Source of the DNA: Isosphaeraceae bacterium
Lineage (GTDB): Bacteria > Planctomycetota > Planctomycetia > Isosphaerales > Isosphaeraceae
NCBI GenBank assembly: GCA_026004735.1
Contig: BPJS01000001.1
Coordinates: 3,359,641-3,423,640 of the forward strand
Direction of reading: 5' to 3'
Length of the DNA stretch: 64,000 nucleotides
Below the pieces are notes generated by a model. It saw only the letters and a program-made list of their open reading frames with translations, was not told the DNA's origin and searched no databases. The position numbers and the translations under genes were made by a program. Positions 26,049-35,156 of this stretch are shown here, one piece after another (position 1 is the first letter of the stretch; each line of letters starts with the position of its first letter).

Positions 26049-27892
26049 CGCGACAACACCTCAGCGCCAACGCCCAACAACCCGCTCGGTCGGCCCGATT
26101 CGGCCACCTGAAGCGTCGCCGGCCACTCCAGACCCGCAAACGTCGTCTGACGCCGCGCCTCCCAAAACATCGCTTCTCCCCCCGCCGCCACCACAAACCG
26201 CAGCCGAGGCACCAACGGCGTCCCATCCGCCGCCCACGCACCCCGCCGCGCCAAATCTCGCACCCGCGGCAACAGCAACTCCCCAGACTCGACACCCGCC
26301 TTCGTCAACCGATACCCACCCGGCTGCACCACCACCCCATCCGCCTCACACACGACCCGGATGTCATACCACCCCCCCGGCCCGCGACCCGCTCCCGCCA
26401 ACCCAAACCCCGACGACCCTCCCCCCTCACCGCCTCCTGCCCCTCCCTCCGCCGTTCGCTCAGCCGAACCGACCGTCGCACGAGCCGCACCACCCCCCAC
26501 CTCTCCCGTCCAGCCCTCGGCCACCGCCGGACCGCCCGAGCCTCTCCCCGACACTACCCCAAGCTCGCCACCGCCCCCACTCGCCTCGCCCGCGCCGGGC
26601 TCCCGGCCTCGGACCACACCGGCCTCATCGGCAGAACCACCAGCCCGCTGCTCGCTGACTCCACGACCAACCACCGGCGGTTCCATCCCCCAGGCCTGCG
26701 CGACGAACTTGGGTCCCTCCAACGACCCCTCGGCCTCCCTCCGGCCGTCTCCTCGCCCCAATCCACTAGGGTCGTCGACTTGTCTTCCAATCCCCGACCC
26801 TTCCTCGCCGAGTTCTGCATCCAGCGCTTCGGCAAACCCGATCCGCCAGCCCCGCGGACCCTCCGGCAACCCCCCGCCGCCCGACTCCTCTCCGGTCCAG
26901 ACCGGCAGCTCCTCACCGCGATCCGCGCTCCCTCCACCCCAGCCTCCAGCCTCCGCCAACCCAGCCTCACCCGACCCTCCCCGCGACCCCTCTGGAACCT
27001 CGATCTCCCAGTCCGCATCCACCAGCTCATACCCAAACGCAATCCCCAGCGACTCCAATGCCGCCCGTGCCTCGTAGTACGACCGGATCCCATCCGGACG
27101 TATCAAGAACAGCAAATACGGCACCATCGGCCCACCATCCGCCGACCGCTTTCCCGCCGCCTGTTCAGCCGCTCGCCGCACCGCTGCAGCCATTCGGCTC
27201 GAACGCGCCACCACCCCTCCGCCGCCCCAATCCATCGGGCCAAACGTCGGACCATCCGGCAACAGCCGCACCTCCCCCTCACGACAGTCCAGCACCACCG
27301 GCTGACGCCAGGTCCCCCGCGGTCCCAGCGTCGGCACCACCGCATAGGCCTCCACCCCACGCGCCTGCGCTCGCGCCGCCTCCACCTCCACGCGCCGCAG
27401 ATCCCGCCGCCGCCGCAACGCATCCCGCTCCACCGCCAGCACCGCTCGGGCTCGCTCCTGGGCCGCAATCCCGCCCACTCGCGCGTTCAGTTGCTCCCCC
27501 ACCCCAACCGCTTCCGCCTCCGCTTCCGCTGCCTCCTGTTCGACCGCCTCCGCCTTCGCCACCACCGCCCGCGCGCGTTCCTCCGCTTCCTGGCAAAGCC
27601 CCTCTTGCTCCCCAATCCACGCCATCAACGCCAACCATTCGCCCGCAACCAGATCCGGCTCGGGACATACCGCCAGATCCGTCGCCTTCCGACTCTCAGA
27701 CTCGTCCCGCCGCTCTTCGATCCTCCGGCCGCTCTCAGCCTCCGGCCGCTCCCTCGCTGCCACCTTCTCCCCAACACCCAACGGCCGCCGCAACACCACG
27801 CCCAGCAGCCCGAGGCTCAAGCCCAGACACACCAGCATGGCCACGACCGGCACCAGCTCGGCCGCAATCCGTACCCACCCCCCACGTACCAT
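26045..27892 (-). CDS. Membrane-anchored coiled-coil protein with duplicated domain, gene 1 of a pair
   Basis: A 615-residue protein starting at ATG 27892 (MVRGGWVRIAAELVPVV) with one N-terminal membrane helix, a coiled coil with an alanine/glutamate-rich stretch (about 70-180) and two copies of a globular domain. Copy 1, near residues 190-320, reads PVVLDCREGEVRLLPDG ... VPYLLFLIRPDGIRSYYEARAALESLG. Copy 2, near 525-605, reads IRVVCEADGVVVQPGG ... VPRLRFVVAAGGEAMFWEARRQTTFAGLEWP. A long Gly/Ser/Glu-rich linker separates them. It is coupled to the next gene by ATGA. Domain, function and ligand are unknown. The internal repeat suggests symmetric binding. Confidence 0.75.
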   Translation of the reverse strand: MVRGGWVRIAAELVPVVAMLVCLGLSLGLLGVVLRRPLGVGEKVAARERPEAESGRRIEERRDESESRKATDLAVCPEPDLVAGEWLALMAWIGEQEGLCQEAEERARAVVAKAEAVEQEAAEAEAEAVGVGEQLNARVGGIAAQERARAVLAVERDALRRRRDLRRVEVEAARAQARGVEAYAVVPTLGPRGTWRQPVVLDCREGEVRLLPDGPTFGPMDWGGGGVVARSSRMAAAVRRAAEQAAGKRSADGGPMVPYLLFLIRPDGIRSYYEARAALESLGIAFGYELVDADWEIEVPEGSRGGSGEAGLAEAGGWGGGSADRGEELPVWTGEESGGGGLPEGPRGWRIGFAEALDAELGEEGSGIGRQVDDPSGLGRGDGRREAEGSLEGPKFVAQAWGMEPPVVGRGVSEQRAGGSADEAGVVRGREPGAGEASGGGGELGVVSGRGSGGPAVAEGWTGEVGGGAARATVGSAERTAEGGAGGGEGGGSSGFGLAGAGRGPGGWYDIRVVCEADGVVVQPGGYRLTKAGVESGELLLPRVRDLARRGAWAADGTPLVPRLRFVVAAGGEAMFWEARRQTTFAGLEWPATLQVAESGRPSGLLGVGAEVLSR

Positions 27893-28091
27893 CTCCCCTC
27901 GAGCCTCCTGCCCTAGAGGTCCGCATCTCTCCCAACTATCGGGAGCCTCAGCGCCCCCCCTTGAACATCCATCCCCCTTCACCAAAGCGGGCAACGACTG
28001 CGCCGTTTATGCCGATTATCCGGCCTCGATGCCCCTCACGTCCCGGTCACTTCCCAGCTTCACGCCGCCGTCGCGGATCAACGCGCGCCGC

Positions 28092-29540
28092 TCACCCACC
28101 GGCCCGTCTCATCCGCGCATAGAACCAGCCGTCCGAGTCGGCCGCCATCGGCCACAGCGTCCACGTCCCATCCGTCTCCGCTCCCTCCAGCGGCTCGCAA
28201 AACGGCTCGAGCGTGAACTCTGGATGATCTTCCAGAAACCTTTGGATCACCCCCCGGGTCTCCGCAACCGTCAAAGTCGGCACCGCGTAGACCAGCACTC
28301 CTCCCGGTTTGACTCCCGCCGCCGCTGCTCGCAGCGCCGCCTGCTGGCGTTCTGCCAGACCGATACCTCCATCGCCCGGCACCAGCCACCGGCCCTCCGG
28401 CATCCGCCGCCAGGCCCCGATCGCCGTACTGGCCGGCGTCACGACCACCCCGTCGTACCGACCCGCCTTCCCCACCACATGTCGGCCGTCCCAGACCCGC
28501 GCTGTCAGATTCCGATGCGGACTGACGCGAGCCTTCCGCAGCAGACCTCGCACGCCCGACTCGCTCCCAGCCGACGCCACCACCACCCCCTTGCCTTCCA
28601 TCAACGCTGCCAAATGGATCGCCTCGACGCCCCGCTCCGCCACCGGCACCCACCACCGCTGCCCCCGCTGCGGCTGACCCACGTAACCGACAAGCTGGGA
28701 CCCCAAATCCTGAATCTCCACCACCCCTTCGGATGCCAGTCCCCCCAACGCCTCCGCCGGAACCCCTCGCTCGATCCGGCCTGTCCGCTTCAACCGGCGG
28801 TGAATCCACGGCTTCCAACCCTCGGCACGCACCCGCTCCCAGCCCGACTCGTGCTCAACCCGCACCCAGACCGGCGCCGGCTTCTGCAACCAACTGATCG
28901 CCTCGACCTGCCGCTCCTTGAGCGTGCCCTCGCCCGGCGGCACCATCGCCATCGACCGATACACCGCCGGAAACAGCCGCCAGGGATCGGCCAGGGCGTC
29001 GGAGCGCCCCGCCAACCGCTTGAACCCCGCCGTCCGTGCCGTCCAGCTCGGCGCATCCCCACACGGCACCAGTTCGTCCAGCCGCCTCCCCGCCACCCCT
29101 GCCCAGATCCGGCAGGCCGCCGGCACCCGATCCGCATCCATCAACACCGCGATCAGCAACGCCTCCTCCGTCGTCGCCACCCTCAACGGCTCAATCCAGC
29201 CCCACCACCGCAACAACGACCGCGCTGCCCCCTGCACAAACGCCACATCCGGCCACGCTCCCATCCGCGACCGCCAACCCACCGACCACCGCCCAAACAA
29301 CGCCCCCAGCGGTCGATGCCGTTCCAAAACATGCTCCAGCGCCGCCTCGCCAAGCCGCGCCGCTTCCATGGCCACGACCTGCGCCGGCGCCACATGATCC
29401 AATCCCTTCCCCACCACTTCTTCCCCCCGACCGACCCCAATCCCCCCTCCCCCTCTCGACCCACTCCAGCGTCCCTGCCGACGCATCGGCTCCCTGCCTC
29501 GTCCCGGTCCCCTCTCACCCCGCAACGAACCCCCGCCCAT
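28092..29540 (-). CDS. RsmB-like protein lacking all catalytic motifs (pseudo-methyltransferase)
   Basis: About 482 residues; ATG 29540 has GGAG at good distance, and ATG 29486 is an alternative. The C-terminal 250 residues follow the 16S rRNA m5C methyltransferase RsmB/Fmu layout: EIQDLGSQLVGYV, the lost SAM loop, RRMPEGRW and VKPGGVLVYAVPTLT. Where active enzymes have DAPCSGTG this protein has TPASTAIG, where they have TCS it has VPT, and the glycine-rich SAM loop is replaced (WVPVAERGVEA). Both catalytic cysteines and the SAM site are gone, so it should not methylate. The N-terminal half is a helical, NusB-like region. It lies downstream of the pentapeptide protein gene. Confidence 0.75.
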   Translation of the reverse strand: MGGGSLRGERGPGRGREPMRRQGRWSGSRGGGGIGVGRGEEVVGKGLDHVAPAQVVAMEAARLGEAALEHVLERHRPLGALFGRWSVGWRSRMGAWPDVAFVQGAARSLLRWWGWIEPLRVATTEEALLIAVLMDADRVPAACRIWAGVAGRRLDELVPCGDAPSWTARTAGFKRLAGRSDALADPWRLFPAVYRSMAMVPPGEGTLKERQVEAISWLQKPAPVWVRVEHESGWERVRAEGWKPWIHRRLKRTGRIERGVPAEALGGLASEGVVEIQDLGSQLVGYVGQPQRGQRWWVPVAERGVEAIHLAALMEGKGVVVASAGSESGVRGLLRKARVSPHRNLTARVWDGRHVVGKAGRYDGVVVTPASTAIGAWRRMPEGRWLVPGDGGIGLAERQQAALRAAAAGVKPGGVLVYAVPTLTVAETRGVIQRFLEDHPEFTLEPFCEPLEGAETDGTWTLWPMAADSDGWFYARMRRAGG

Positions 29541-29569
29541 CACCAACTCCAACCACCACACACCGAACC

Positions 29570-31462
29570 CTACTCCCGCACCGGAACCGTCGAACGCTCC
29601 GCCGACACCCGCGCAAGCGATTCCAACTCCGCCGGCAATCGCGTCGTCTCTTCCAACTTCGCCGCCTTCAATTGCTCCCAACTCAGGCCCACAGTCTCCC
29701 TCAGGTCCGCCCCCGCCAGTTTCGCCCCATCCAACCGGGCCTCGCTCAAATCCGCTCCCGTCAAATCGGCCTCCGTCAAATCCGCCTCGATCAACGACGC
29801 CGACGTCAGATCCGCTCCCCGCAACCGCGCCCGGACCAACCGCGCGCTTGGCAAAATCGCCCCCTCCAACAACGCCCCCTCCATCTCCCCCTCGTCGAGC
29901 TTCGCCCCCGTCAGATTCGCCCACCGCAAATCCGCTTTCTGCAGCTTGGCTCCCCGCAAGTTGGCCCCGACCAACCGCGCTTCCCGCAGATCCACCCCCC
30001 GCATGTCCGAGATCCGCAAGTCCGCCCCGCTCAGATCCGCATGCCGCGCATACGCGTTCACCAAAAACGCGTGATACGCCTGCCCATAACGCAAGTTACG
30101 CCTCTCCAGGTCGGCCCCACGCACCGACTCCAACTCCGCCTCCGTGCCCGCCCCCGTCCAGTTCGCCGGCTTGATCGACAACGCTACATCATCCAAATGC
30201 GCAAACGGGTTGTACCCCAGCGCCGAAAATACCCGCGGCACCCATTGCCGCGGATCAAACCACTCCCACCACGCCGGCTCCCTCAGCACCACCCCGCGCC
30301 GATCAATCAGCGGATTGACCCCCTCAATCGCCCCATACGACAAAACCCCCAACACCACAGCCGCGACACCGGCCGAAATCCACCCCCGCGCCCGCGCATG
30401 ACCCCACGCCGCATTCCATCGAAACCGTACCCGCTCCGATCCCCGCAACGTCGCCGCCGCCAACCGCCGAAACCCCACCCCGACCCCCACCGTCCCCGCG
30501 AGCACCAATACCTGCGCCCCCGTCACCCACCCATCATGCGCCCGCAAATACCGAACCCACATCACCGCAATCGTCAGCGGCACTAACCCCCACGCCAACA
30601 ACACCGATATCCGTGCCTGCCACAACGCCAACGGCGAGCTCGACTCCTTCAACCGCGGCGCATGCATCCGCACAATCCCGTTGAGTAACCACGGATACGC
30701 CTTCTTGTCCAACGCCCGCCCATCCGGAAACACCGCCGGCAATTCCCCCAACTCCTCCCACAACCTCTGAAGACAAAAATGAAAATAGATAAATAAACAC
30801 AACAATAATAACGGCGCCACCACGTAAAACTGAACCAGCGGGATGTCCGTCCCCAAAATCGGCAGCCGGGACGACGGCGGCGCGGCATTGTTCAGGATCT
30901 GACCGTCTCGCGTCGACGCCACCGACAGCCACGCATACGCACACACCAGCAACTGCGAAAAAAACAACCCCTGCGTCGTCCGCGACGCCTCCGCCACATT
31001 CACCAGCCCGTCAAACCGCGCCAGATCCTCCGGCAGCTTGCTCCCCGCCAGATTCGCTCCGCCCAACTGCCCCGATAGCAGCCCCCGCACCCCGGTCAGG
31101 TCCGCCTCCGCCAGATTGGCATCCCGCAGCATCGCACCCCGCATCACCGCCCGTCGCAGGTCCGCCCCGCTCAGATCCGCCCCCTGCAGGTTCGTTCCCT
31201 CCAGCTCCGCATCCACCAGGTCCACCCGCCGCAGACTCGCCCCCCGCAGCCGCGCCCGGCTCAACACCGCCCCCTGCAACATCATCCCGTCCAGCCGCAC
31301 ACGGGTCAGATCCTTCCCGGTCAGGTCCGCTCGCTCACCCTCGGCTCCCCCGGTCTCGACCCAACGCCGATGCGCCGCCTCGATCGCCGCCAGCTCCTCC
31401 GCCCCAAGCTCTCGCGCCTCCCCCACACGCTCTCCCTCACTGGTCCGTCCACGCTTGCCCAA
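29570..31462 (-). CDS. Pentapeptide-repeat protein with membrane helices in the middle
   Basis: A 630-residue protein. Residues about 45-140 are pentapeptide repeats of the A(D/N)Lxx kind (DLTRVRLDGMMLQGAVLSRARLRG ...), a right-handed beta-helix. Next come about six hydrophobic segments (about 175-360, e.g. YVVAPLLLLCLFIYFHF, ISVLLAWGLVPLTIAVMW, VLVLAGTVGVGVGF). A second pentapeptide block fills about 450-600 (ADLSGADLRISDMRGVDLREARLVGANLRG ...). The membrane part between two beta-helices is like a few known planctomycete proteins of unknown role. It is followed closely by the RsmB-like gene (29 bases). Confidence 0.88.
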   Translation of the reverse strand: MGKRGRTSEGERVGEARELGAEELAAIEAAHRRWVETGGAEGERADLTGKDLTRVRLDGMMLQGAVLSRARLRGASLRRVDLVDAELEGTNLQGADLSGADLRRAVMRGAMLRDANLAEADLTGVRGLLSGQLGGANLAGSKLPEDLARFDGLVNVAEASRTTQGLFFSQLLVCAYAWLSVASTRDGQILNNAAPPSSRLPILGTDIPLVQFYVVAPLLLLCLFIYFHFCLQRLWEELGELPAVFPDGRALDKKAYPWLLNGIVRMHAPRLKESSSPLALWQARISVLLAWGLVPLTIAVMWVRYLRAHDGWVTGAQVLVLAGTVGVGVGFRRLAAATLRGSERVRFRWNAAWGHARARGWISAGVAAVVLGVLSYGAIEGVNPLIDRRGVVLREPAWWEWFDPRQWVPRVFSALGYNPFAHLDDVALSIKPANWTGAGTEAELESVRGADLERRNLRYGQAYHAFLVNAYARHADLSGADLRISDMRGVDLREARLVGANLRGAKLQKADLRWANLTGAKLDEGEMEGALLEGAILPSARLVRARLRGADLTSASLIEADLTEADLTGADLSEARLDGAKLAGADLRETVGLSWEQLKAAKLEETTRLPAELESLARVSAERSTVPVRE

Positions 31463-31512
31463 GCATCACCTCCTCATCGCCCTGAGACCAGAGCTCCGCC
31501 TGGCTGCTTCCC

Positions 31513-33576
31513 TCACCGCCTCCTCCGCGCTCCGCGCCGACCCGGCCGATATCCGGGCGTCGCCGCCGGCCGCGACCTCTTCTCCGCCGATCGGCCTGTC
31601 GTTCCTTCTTGGTCGATCGCGTGCACAAATCTGCCTTCGATCAAACTCCGGTTGGCTCGCTCCATCCGCGCCCGCAACGCCGCCTTCGGTGGCTGCGCCG
31701 GGATCAGCGCGTCACACCCCGACCCGATCAGATCCGACCGCCCCGCCTTCATCAACGCTTCGCGTACCTCAAAGTAATTCTCCGGCTTGAAAAACTGCAA
31801 CAACGCGCGCTGCAGCCGCCGATCCCGCAAGCTCCGCGCCGTGTACACCTCTTCACCCGTAAACGGATCCAGACCCGTATAATACATGCACGTCGCAATA
31901 TCAAACGGCGCCGGAATAAAATCCTGCACCTGGTCCGGCCGGTACCCGTTCCGCTTCAAGAACAACGCCAGCTCGATCATCGCGTTCAGATCGCTGCCCG
32001 GGTGCGACGCAATGAAATACGGCACCGTATACTGCTTCGGCTTCCCTGCCGCCACGCTGGCTCGCTTGAACTTCTCATCAAAGCTCTTATAATCATTGAT
32101 TTCCGGCTTCTTCATCCGCTTGAGCACCTCTGGCTCGGTGTGCTCCGGCGCAACCTTCAAATGCCCGCCCACGTGGTGCGCCGCCAACTCCCGGAGATAT
32201 TCCGGAGACCGCTGCGCCAGATCCATCCGCACGCCCGAGGCCACCAGCACCTTACGCACCCCCTCGACCTCACGGCTCTTCCGCATCAACTGCACCAGCG
32301 GCCCGTGGTCCGTCCCCAGCAGCTTGCAGATCGTCGGATGCACGCACGAAAGCCGCTTGCACTTGGCTTCCACCTCCGGCCTCAGGCACCGCATCTGGTA
32401 CATGTTGGCCGTCGGCCCCCCAATGTCCGAGACGACCCCCTTAAACCCCGGCTGGCTGGCCATCTGCTTCAGTTCCGCCAGCACGCTCTCCGGCGAACGC
32501 GACTGAATGATCCGACCCTGGTGCGCTGTGATCGAACAAAACGTGCACCCCCCAAAACACCCCCGCATGATCGTCACCGAATCCTTGATCGCCTCATACG
32601 CCGGAATCGGCTCCCGATACATCGGGTGCGGCTTGCGCGTGTACGGCAGCCCATAAATCCGATCCATATCCGCCTGGCTGATCGGCAGACTCGGCGGGTT
32701 GCACACCACCGCCTGCCGTTCGTGATACTGCACCAGCCGCCGCGCGTTCAGCGGGTTCGTCTCCTGATGGATGATCTTCGTCGCCCGCGCAAACGCCCGC
32801 TTGTCCGCCTTCACCTCCTCGTAGCTCGGCAACACCAGCGCATCGGCCGGCGGCTCCTCCTTCGCCCCCAACGCATACGCCACCCCCCGCATCTCCCGCA
32901 GATCCTTGACCGTCTGCCCGGCCGCCAACCGCCGCGCGATCTCCACGATCGCCTGCTCCCCCATCCCAAAAACCACCAGATCCGCCTTGCTATCCAACAC
33001 AATCGAACGCTTGACCGTGTCCGACCAGTAGTCATAGTGCGCCAGCCGCCGCAGGCTCGCCTCAACACCCCCCGCAATCACCGGCACCCCCGGATAGGCC
33101 TCCCGCGCCCGATGACAGTACGGCAGCGTCGCCCGGTCCGGCCGCAGCCCGATCCGCCCGCCCGGGCTGTACGCATCGTCGTTCCGCACCTTCTTATTGG
33201 CCGTGTAATGGTTGATCAGACTGTCCATATTCCCCGCGCTGACCGCGAAAAACAGCCGCGGCCGCCCAAACGTCCGCCACGCCTCCGCACTCCGCCAATC
33301 CGGCTGCGCCAAAACCGCCACCCGAAACCCCGCCGCCTCCAACACCCGCGCCAAAATCCCGTTGGCGAACGACGGATGATCGACGTACGCATCCCCCGTC
33401 ACGAACACAACGTCCACCGCGTCCCACCCACGCGCGTCCATCTCCGCTCGCGTCGCCGGCAACGGCGGACGCGGCAGCATCGCCAGCTCGACCAGCTCCG
33501 GCAACTGCGTCGGTGCCTCATTCCCGGCCGAACCCGACGCACACGGCCGTCGCCCTCCGACATCAAGCCGATTCAT
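31513..33576 (-). CDS. YgiQ-family radical SAM protein
   Basis: A 687-residue member of the conserved YgiQ family. An N-terminal domain ([37 protein letters not shown]) is followed by the radical SAM core with the cluster motif [18 protein letters not shown] (CxxxCxxC). The C-terminal part carries [15 protein letters not shown] and [19 protein letters not shown], diagnostic blocks. Its substrate is not known in any organism. Start ATG 33576 is chosen over a short basic extension. It lies in a run of minus-strand genes with loose spacing and no obvious partner. Confidence 0.93.
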   Translation of the reverse strand: MNRLDVGGRRPCASGSAGNEAPTQLPELVELAMLPRPPLPATRAEMDARGWDAVDVVFVTGDAYVDHPSFANGILARVLEAAGFRVAVLAQPDWRSAEAWRTFGRPRLFFAVSAGNMDSLINHYTANKKVRNDDAYSPGGRIGLRPDRATLPYCHRAREAYPGVPVIAGGVEASLRRLAHYDYWSDTVKRSIVLDSKADLVVFGMGEQAIVEIARRLAAGQTVKDLREMRGVAYALGAKEEPPADALVLPSYEEVKADKRAFARATKIIHQETNPLNARRLVQYHERQAVVCNPPSLPISQADMDRIYGLPYTRKPHPMYREPIPAYEAIKDSVTIMRGCFGGCTFCSITAHQGRIIQSRSPESVLAELKQMASQPGFKGVVSDIGGPTANMYQMRCLRPEVEAKCKRLSCVHPTICKLLGTDHGPLVQLMRKSREVEGVRKVLVASGVRMDLAQRSPEYLRELAAHHVGGHLKVAPEHTEPEVLKRMKKPEINDYKSFDEKFKRASVAAGKPKQYTVPYFIASHPGSDLNAMIELALFLKRNGYRPDQVQDFIPAPFDIATCMYYTGLDPFTGEEVYTARSLRDRRLQRALLQFFKPENYFEVREALMKAGRSDLIGSGCDALIPAQPPKAALRARMERANRSLIEGRFVHAIDQEGTTGRSAEKRSRPAATPGYRPGRRGARRRR

Positions 33577-33672
33577 GACACCACCTTGCCCACCCGGATC
33601 GCTCGGCCAACCTCTTTCCCTGTGTCCCAAACAGTGTACCCCGTCCGACTCGTCCTCCGAAAACCCAACCCC

Positions 33673-34671
33673 TCACCCCAACGCCCCCTTCAGCAACCAG
33701 ACCAACAGCCGCGGATCCCGCACCACTTCCCCAAAGACCCCCGGGCTTCGACGCCACGCCTGCCCGAGCGCCCTCCGGCAGAGTGCCCGATCCCCTGCCT
33801 TCGCCGCCTGATACGCACGCCCCAGATACCCCCGCGCCAGCCGCCGCTCCGCCCGCCGCCGGACCTCCCCCACATCTGCCCACCCCGCCCCCTCCGCCGC
33901 CAGCACCCCCTCCACCACTCGCGCCTGCTCGTCCAGGTCGAGCGTCCCCACCCGGAACCGGTGCGTCTCGCTCCCCCCATGCCAGCGGAACGCTACCGTC
34001 GGCCGCTCACCCGCCACCACCCACGCCACCCCCGCCGCCCGCGCCGCCCGCACCCAGTAATCCCAGTCGACCGCGTACTTCCACGCCGCGTCAAAGCCCC
34101 CGACCGCCTGGTGCACCGAGCGGTTCAACGTCACCGCCGAACACCGCACCGGATTACGCTCCGCCAATTCCCGCACAAAACCGCCCGGCCCATACTCCAG
34201 CACGAGCCGCCCCTCCAGCATCCGCTGCCGCTCATACCACCCGCCCTTCACCTCGACGATCCCCCAGTCGATCACCCTTGGATCGACCGTCGCCCCCGCC
34301 TTGTCGATCGCCTCCGCCGGCCCCGCCACAAAAGCCGTCGGTCCGGACAGCCCCGCGATCACCCCCGCCTGGAGCGCCAGATGCCCCGGCCGCATCAGGT
34401 CATCCTGGTGAAAGACCGCCACCCACTCCGAATCCGCCAGCTCAACACACCGATTCCAGTTCCCCGCCAGCCCCAGCCGCTCCGAATTGACGACGATCCG
34501 TGCTCGGTCTCCGGCCACTGCCCGCACCACATCGAGCGTCTCGTCCTCCGACCGGTCATCGACGACCAGCAGCTCAAACTCAACCCCCTCCTGCTCGACG
34601 ATCGACCGTACCGCCAGCCCGACATACCTCGCCCCGTTCCAAGTCGGAACGGCCACCGTGATCCGCGGCAC
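33673..34671 (-). CDS. Glycosyltransferase family 2
   Basis: A 332-residue GT-A-fold transferase that uses a nucleotide-sugar donor. The N-terminal core ITVAVPTWNGARYVGLAVRSI, the acidic pair VVDDRSEDET and the DxD-like FHQDDLMRPGH (divalent metal and donor site) are all in place. The catalytic-base region VDWDYWVRA lies at about residue 205. No membrane helix is visible, so it is cytoplasmic or peripheral. The last 80 residues form a helical Arg/Ala-rich tail (RRRAERRLARGYLGRAYQAAK). It lies 48 bases from the DUF971 gene and no sugar cluster surrounds it, so the acceptor is unknown. Confidence 0.88.
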   Translation of the reverse strand: MPRITVAVPTWNGARYVGLAVRSIVEQEGVEFELLVVDDRSEDETLDVVRAVAGDRARIVVNSERLGLAGNWNRCVELADSEWVAVFHQDDLMRPGHLALQAGVIAGLSGPTAFVAGPAEAIDKAGATVDPRVIDWGIVEVKGGWYERQRMLEGRLVLEYGPGGFVRELAERNPVRCSAVTLNRSVHQAVGGFDAAWKYAVDWDYWVRAARAAGVAWVVAGERPTVAFRWHGGSETHRFRVGTLDLDEQARVVEGVLAAEGAGWADVGEVRRRAERRLARGYLGRAYQAAKAGDRALCRRALGQAWRRSPGVFGEVVRDPRLLVWLLKGALG

Positions 34672-34719
34672 CTCCCATCCCCCTTCCGCGCCACGCTCCT
34701 TGCCCGCTCCCAGGCCGCC

Positions 34720-35106
34720 TCAGATCTCTGGCGACTCCTCCCGAACACTCCCCGAGTCCGGCGGATCGATTCCCCTCCAGCGCGGTCGTCCTTCCCCCGC
34801 CCCCGAACTCGCCAACTCCCGCAACGTCTCCCAGGTGAATAACCCCGACCCGTGCCCGTCGTTCCACACCAGCCGCACCGCGTAGTTCCCGACCGCCTCC
34901 ATCCCTTCCAGCTTCAGGTCGGCCCGGATCGTCGCCGGGTCAAGGATCCGCTCCCCCGTCCACTCATCCTTGCAACTGGCGCACGGACAGTTCGCCCGCA
35001 AATGCCGGTAGGGAACCCGCTCCACCGGGCCTCCCTCCCACCCCAACTCCAGCACCTGCTCGGCCTGGATCGCCCGCACATGCACCGGCGGCTCGGTCAT
35101 GCTCAT
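34720..35106 (-). CDS. DUF971 protein
   Basis: A 128-residue DUF971 protein, the module also found at the N-terminus of gamma-butyrobetaine hydroxylase. The metal-site pattern is clear: HLRANCPCASCKDEWTGERIL followed by YAVRLVWNDGHGSGLFTWETLREL. In many bacteria this domain lies beside or is fused to Mrp/ApbC ATPases and probably serves iron-sulfur biogenesis. Here the Mrp-like gene lies 17 kb away. The three cysteines (CPCASC) may bind zinc or iron. The last about 25 residues are an acidic/proline tail. Confidence 0.9.
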   Translation of the reverse strand: MSMTEPPVHVRAIQAEQVLELGWEGGPVERVPYRHLRANCPCASCKDEWTGERILDPATIRADLKLEGMEAVGNYAVRLVWNDGHGSGLFTWETLRELASSGAGEGRPRWRGIDPPDSGSVREESPEI

Positions 35107-35156
35107 CAGACCCCCTCCGGCTCACCTCCGCCCCGCCTATCTCACACATCCCCACT

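Noticed and set aside
31609..34842. 1,077-residue + strand frame
   Set aside because: Arg/Pro/His-rich complement of the YgiQ and glycosyltransferase genes; no domain or ribosome binding site.
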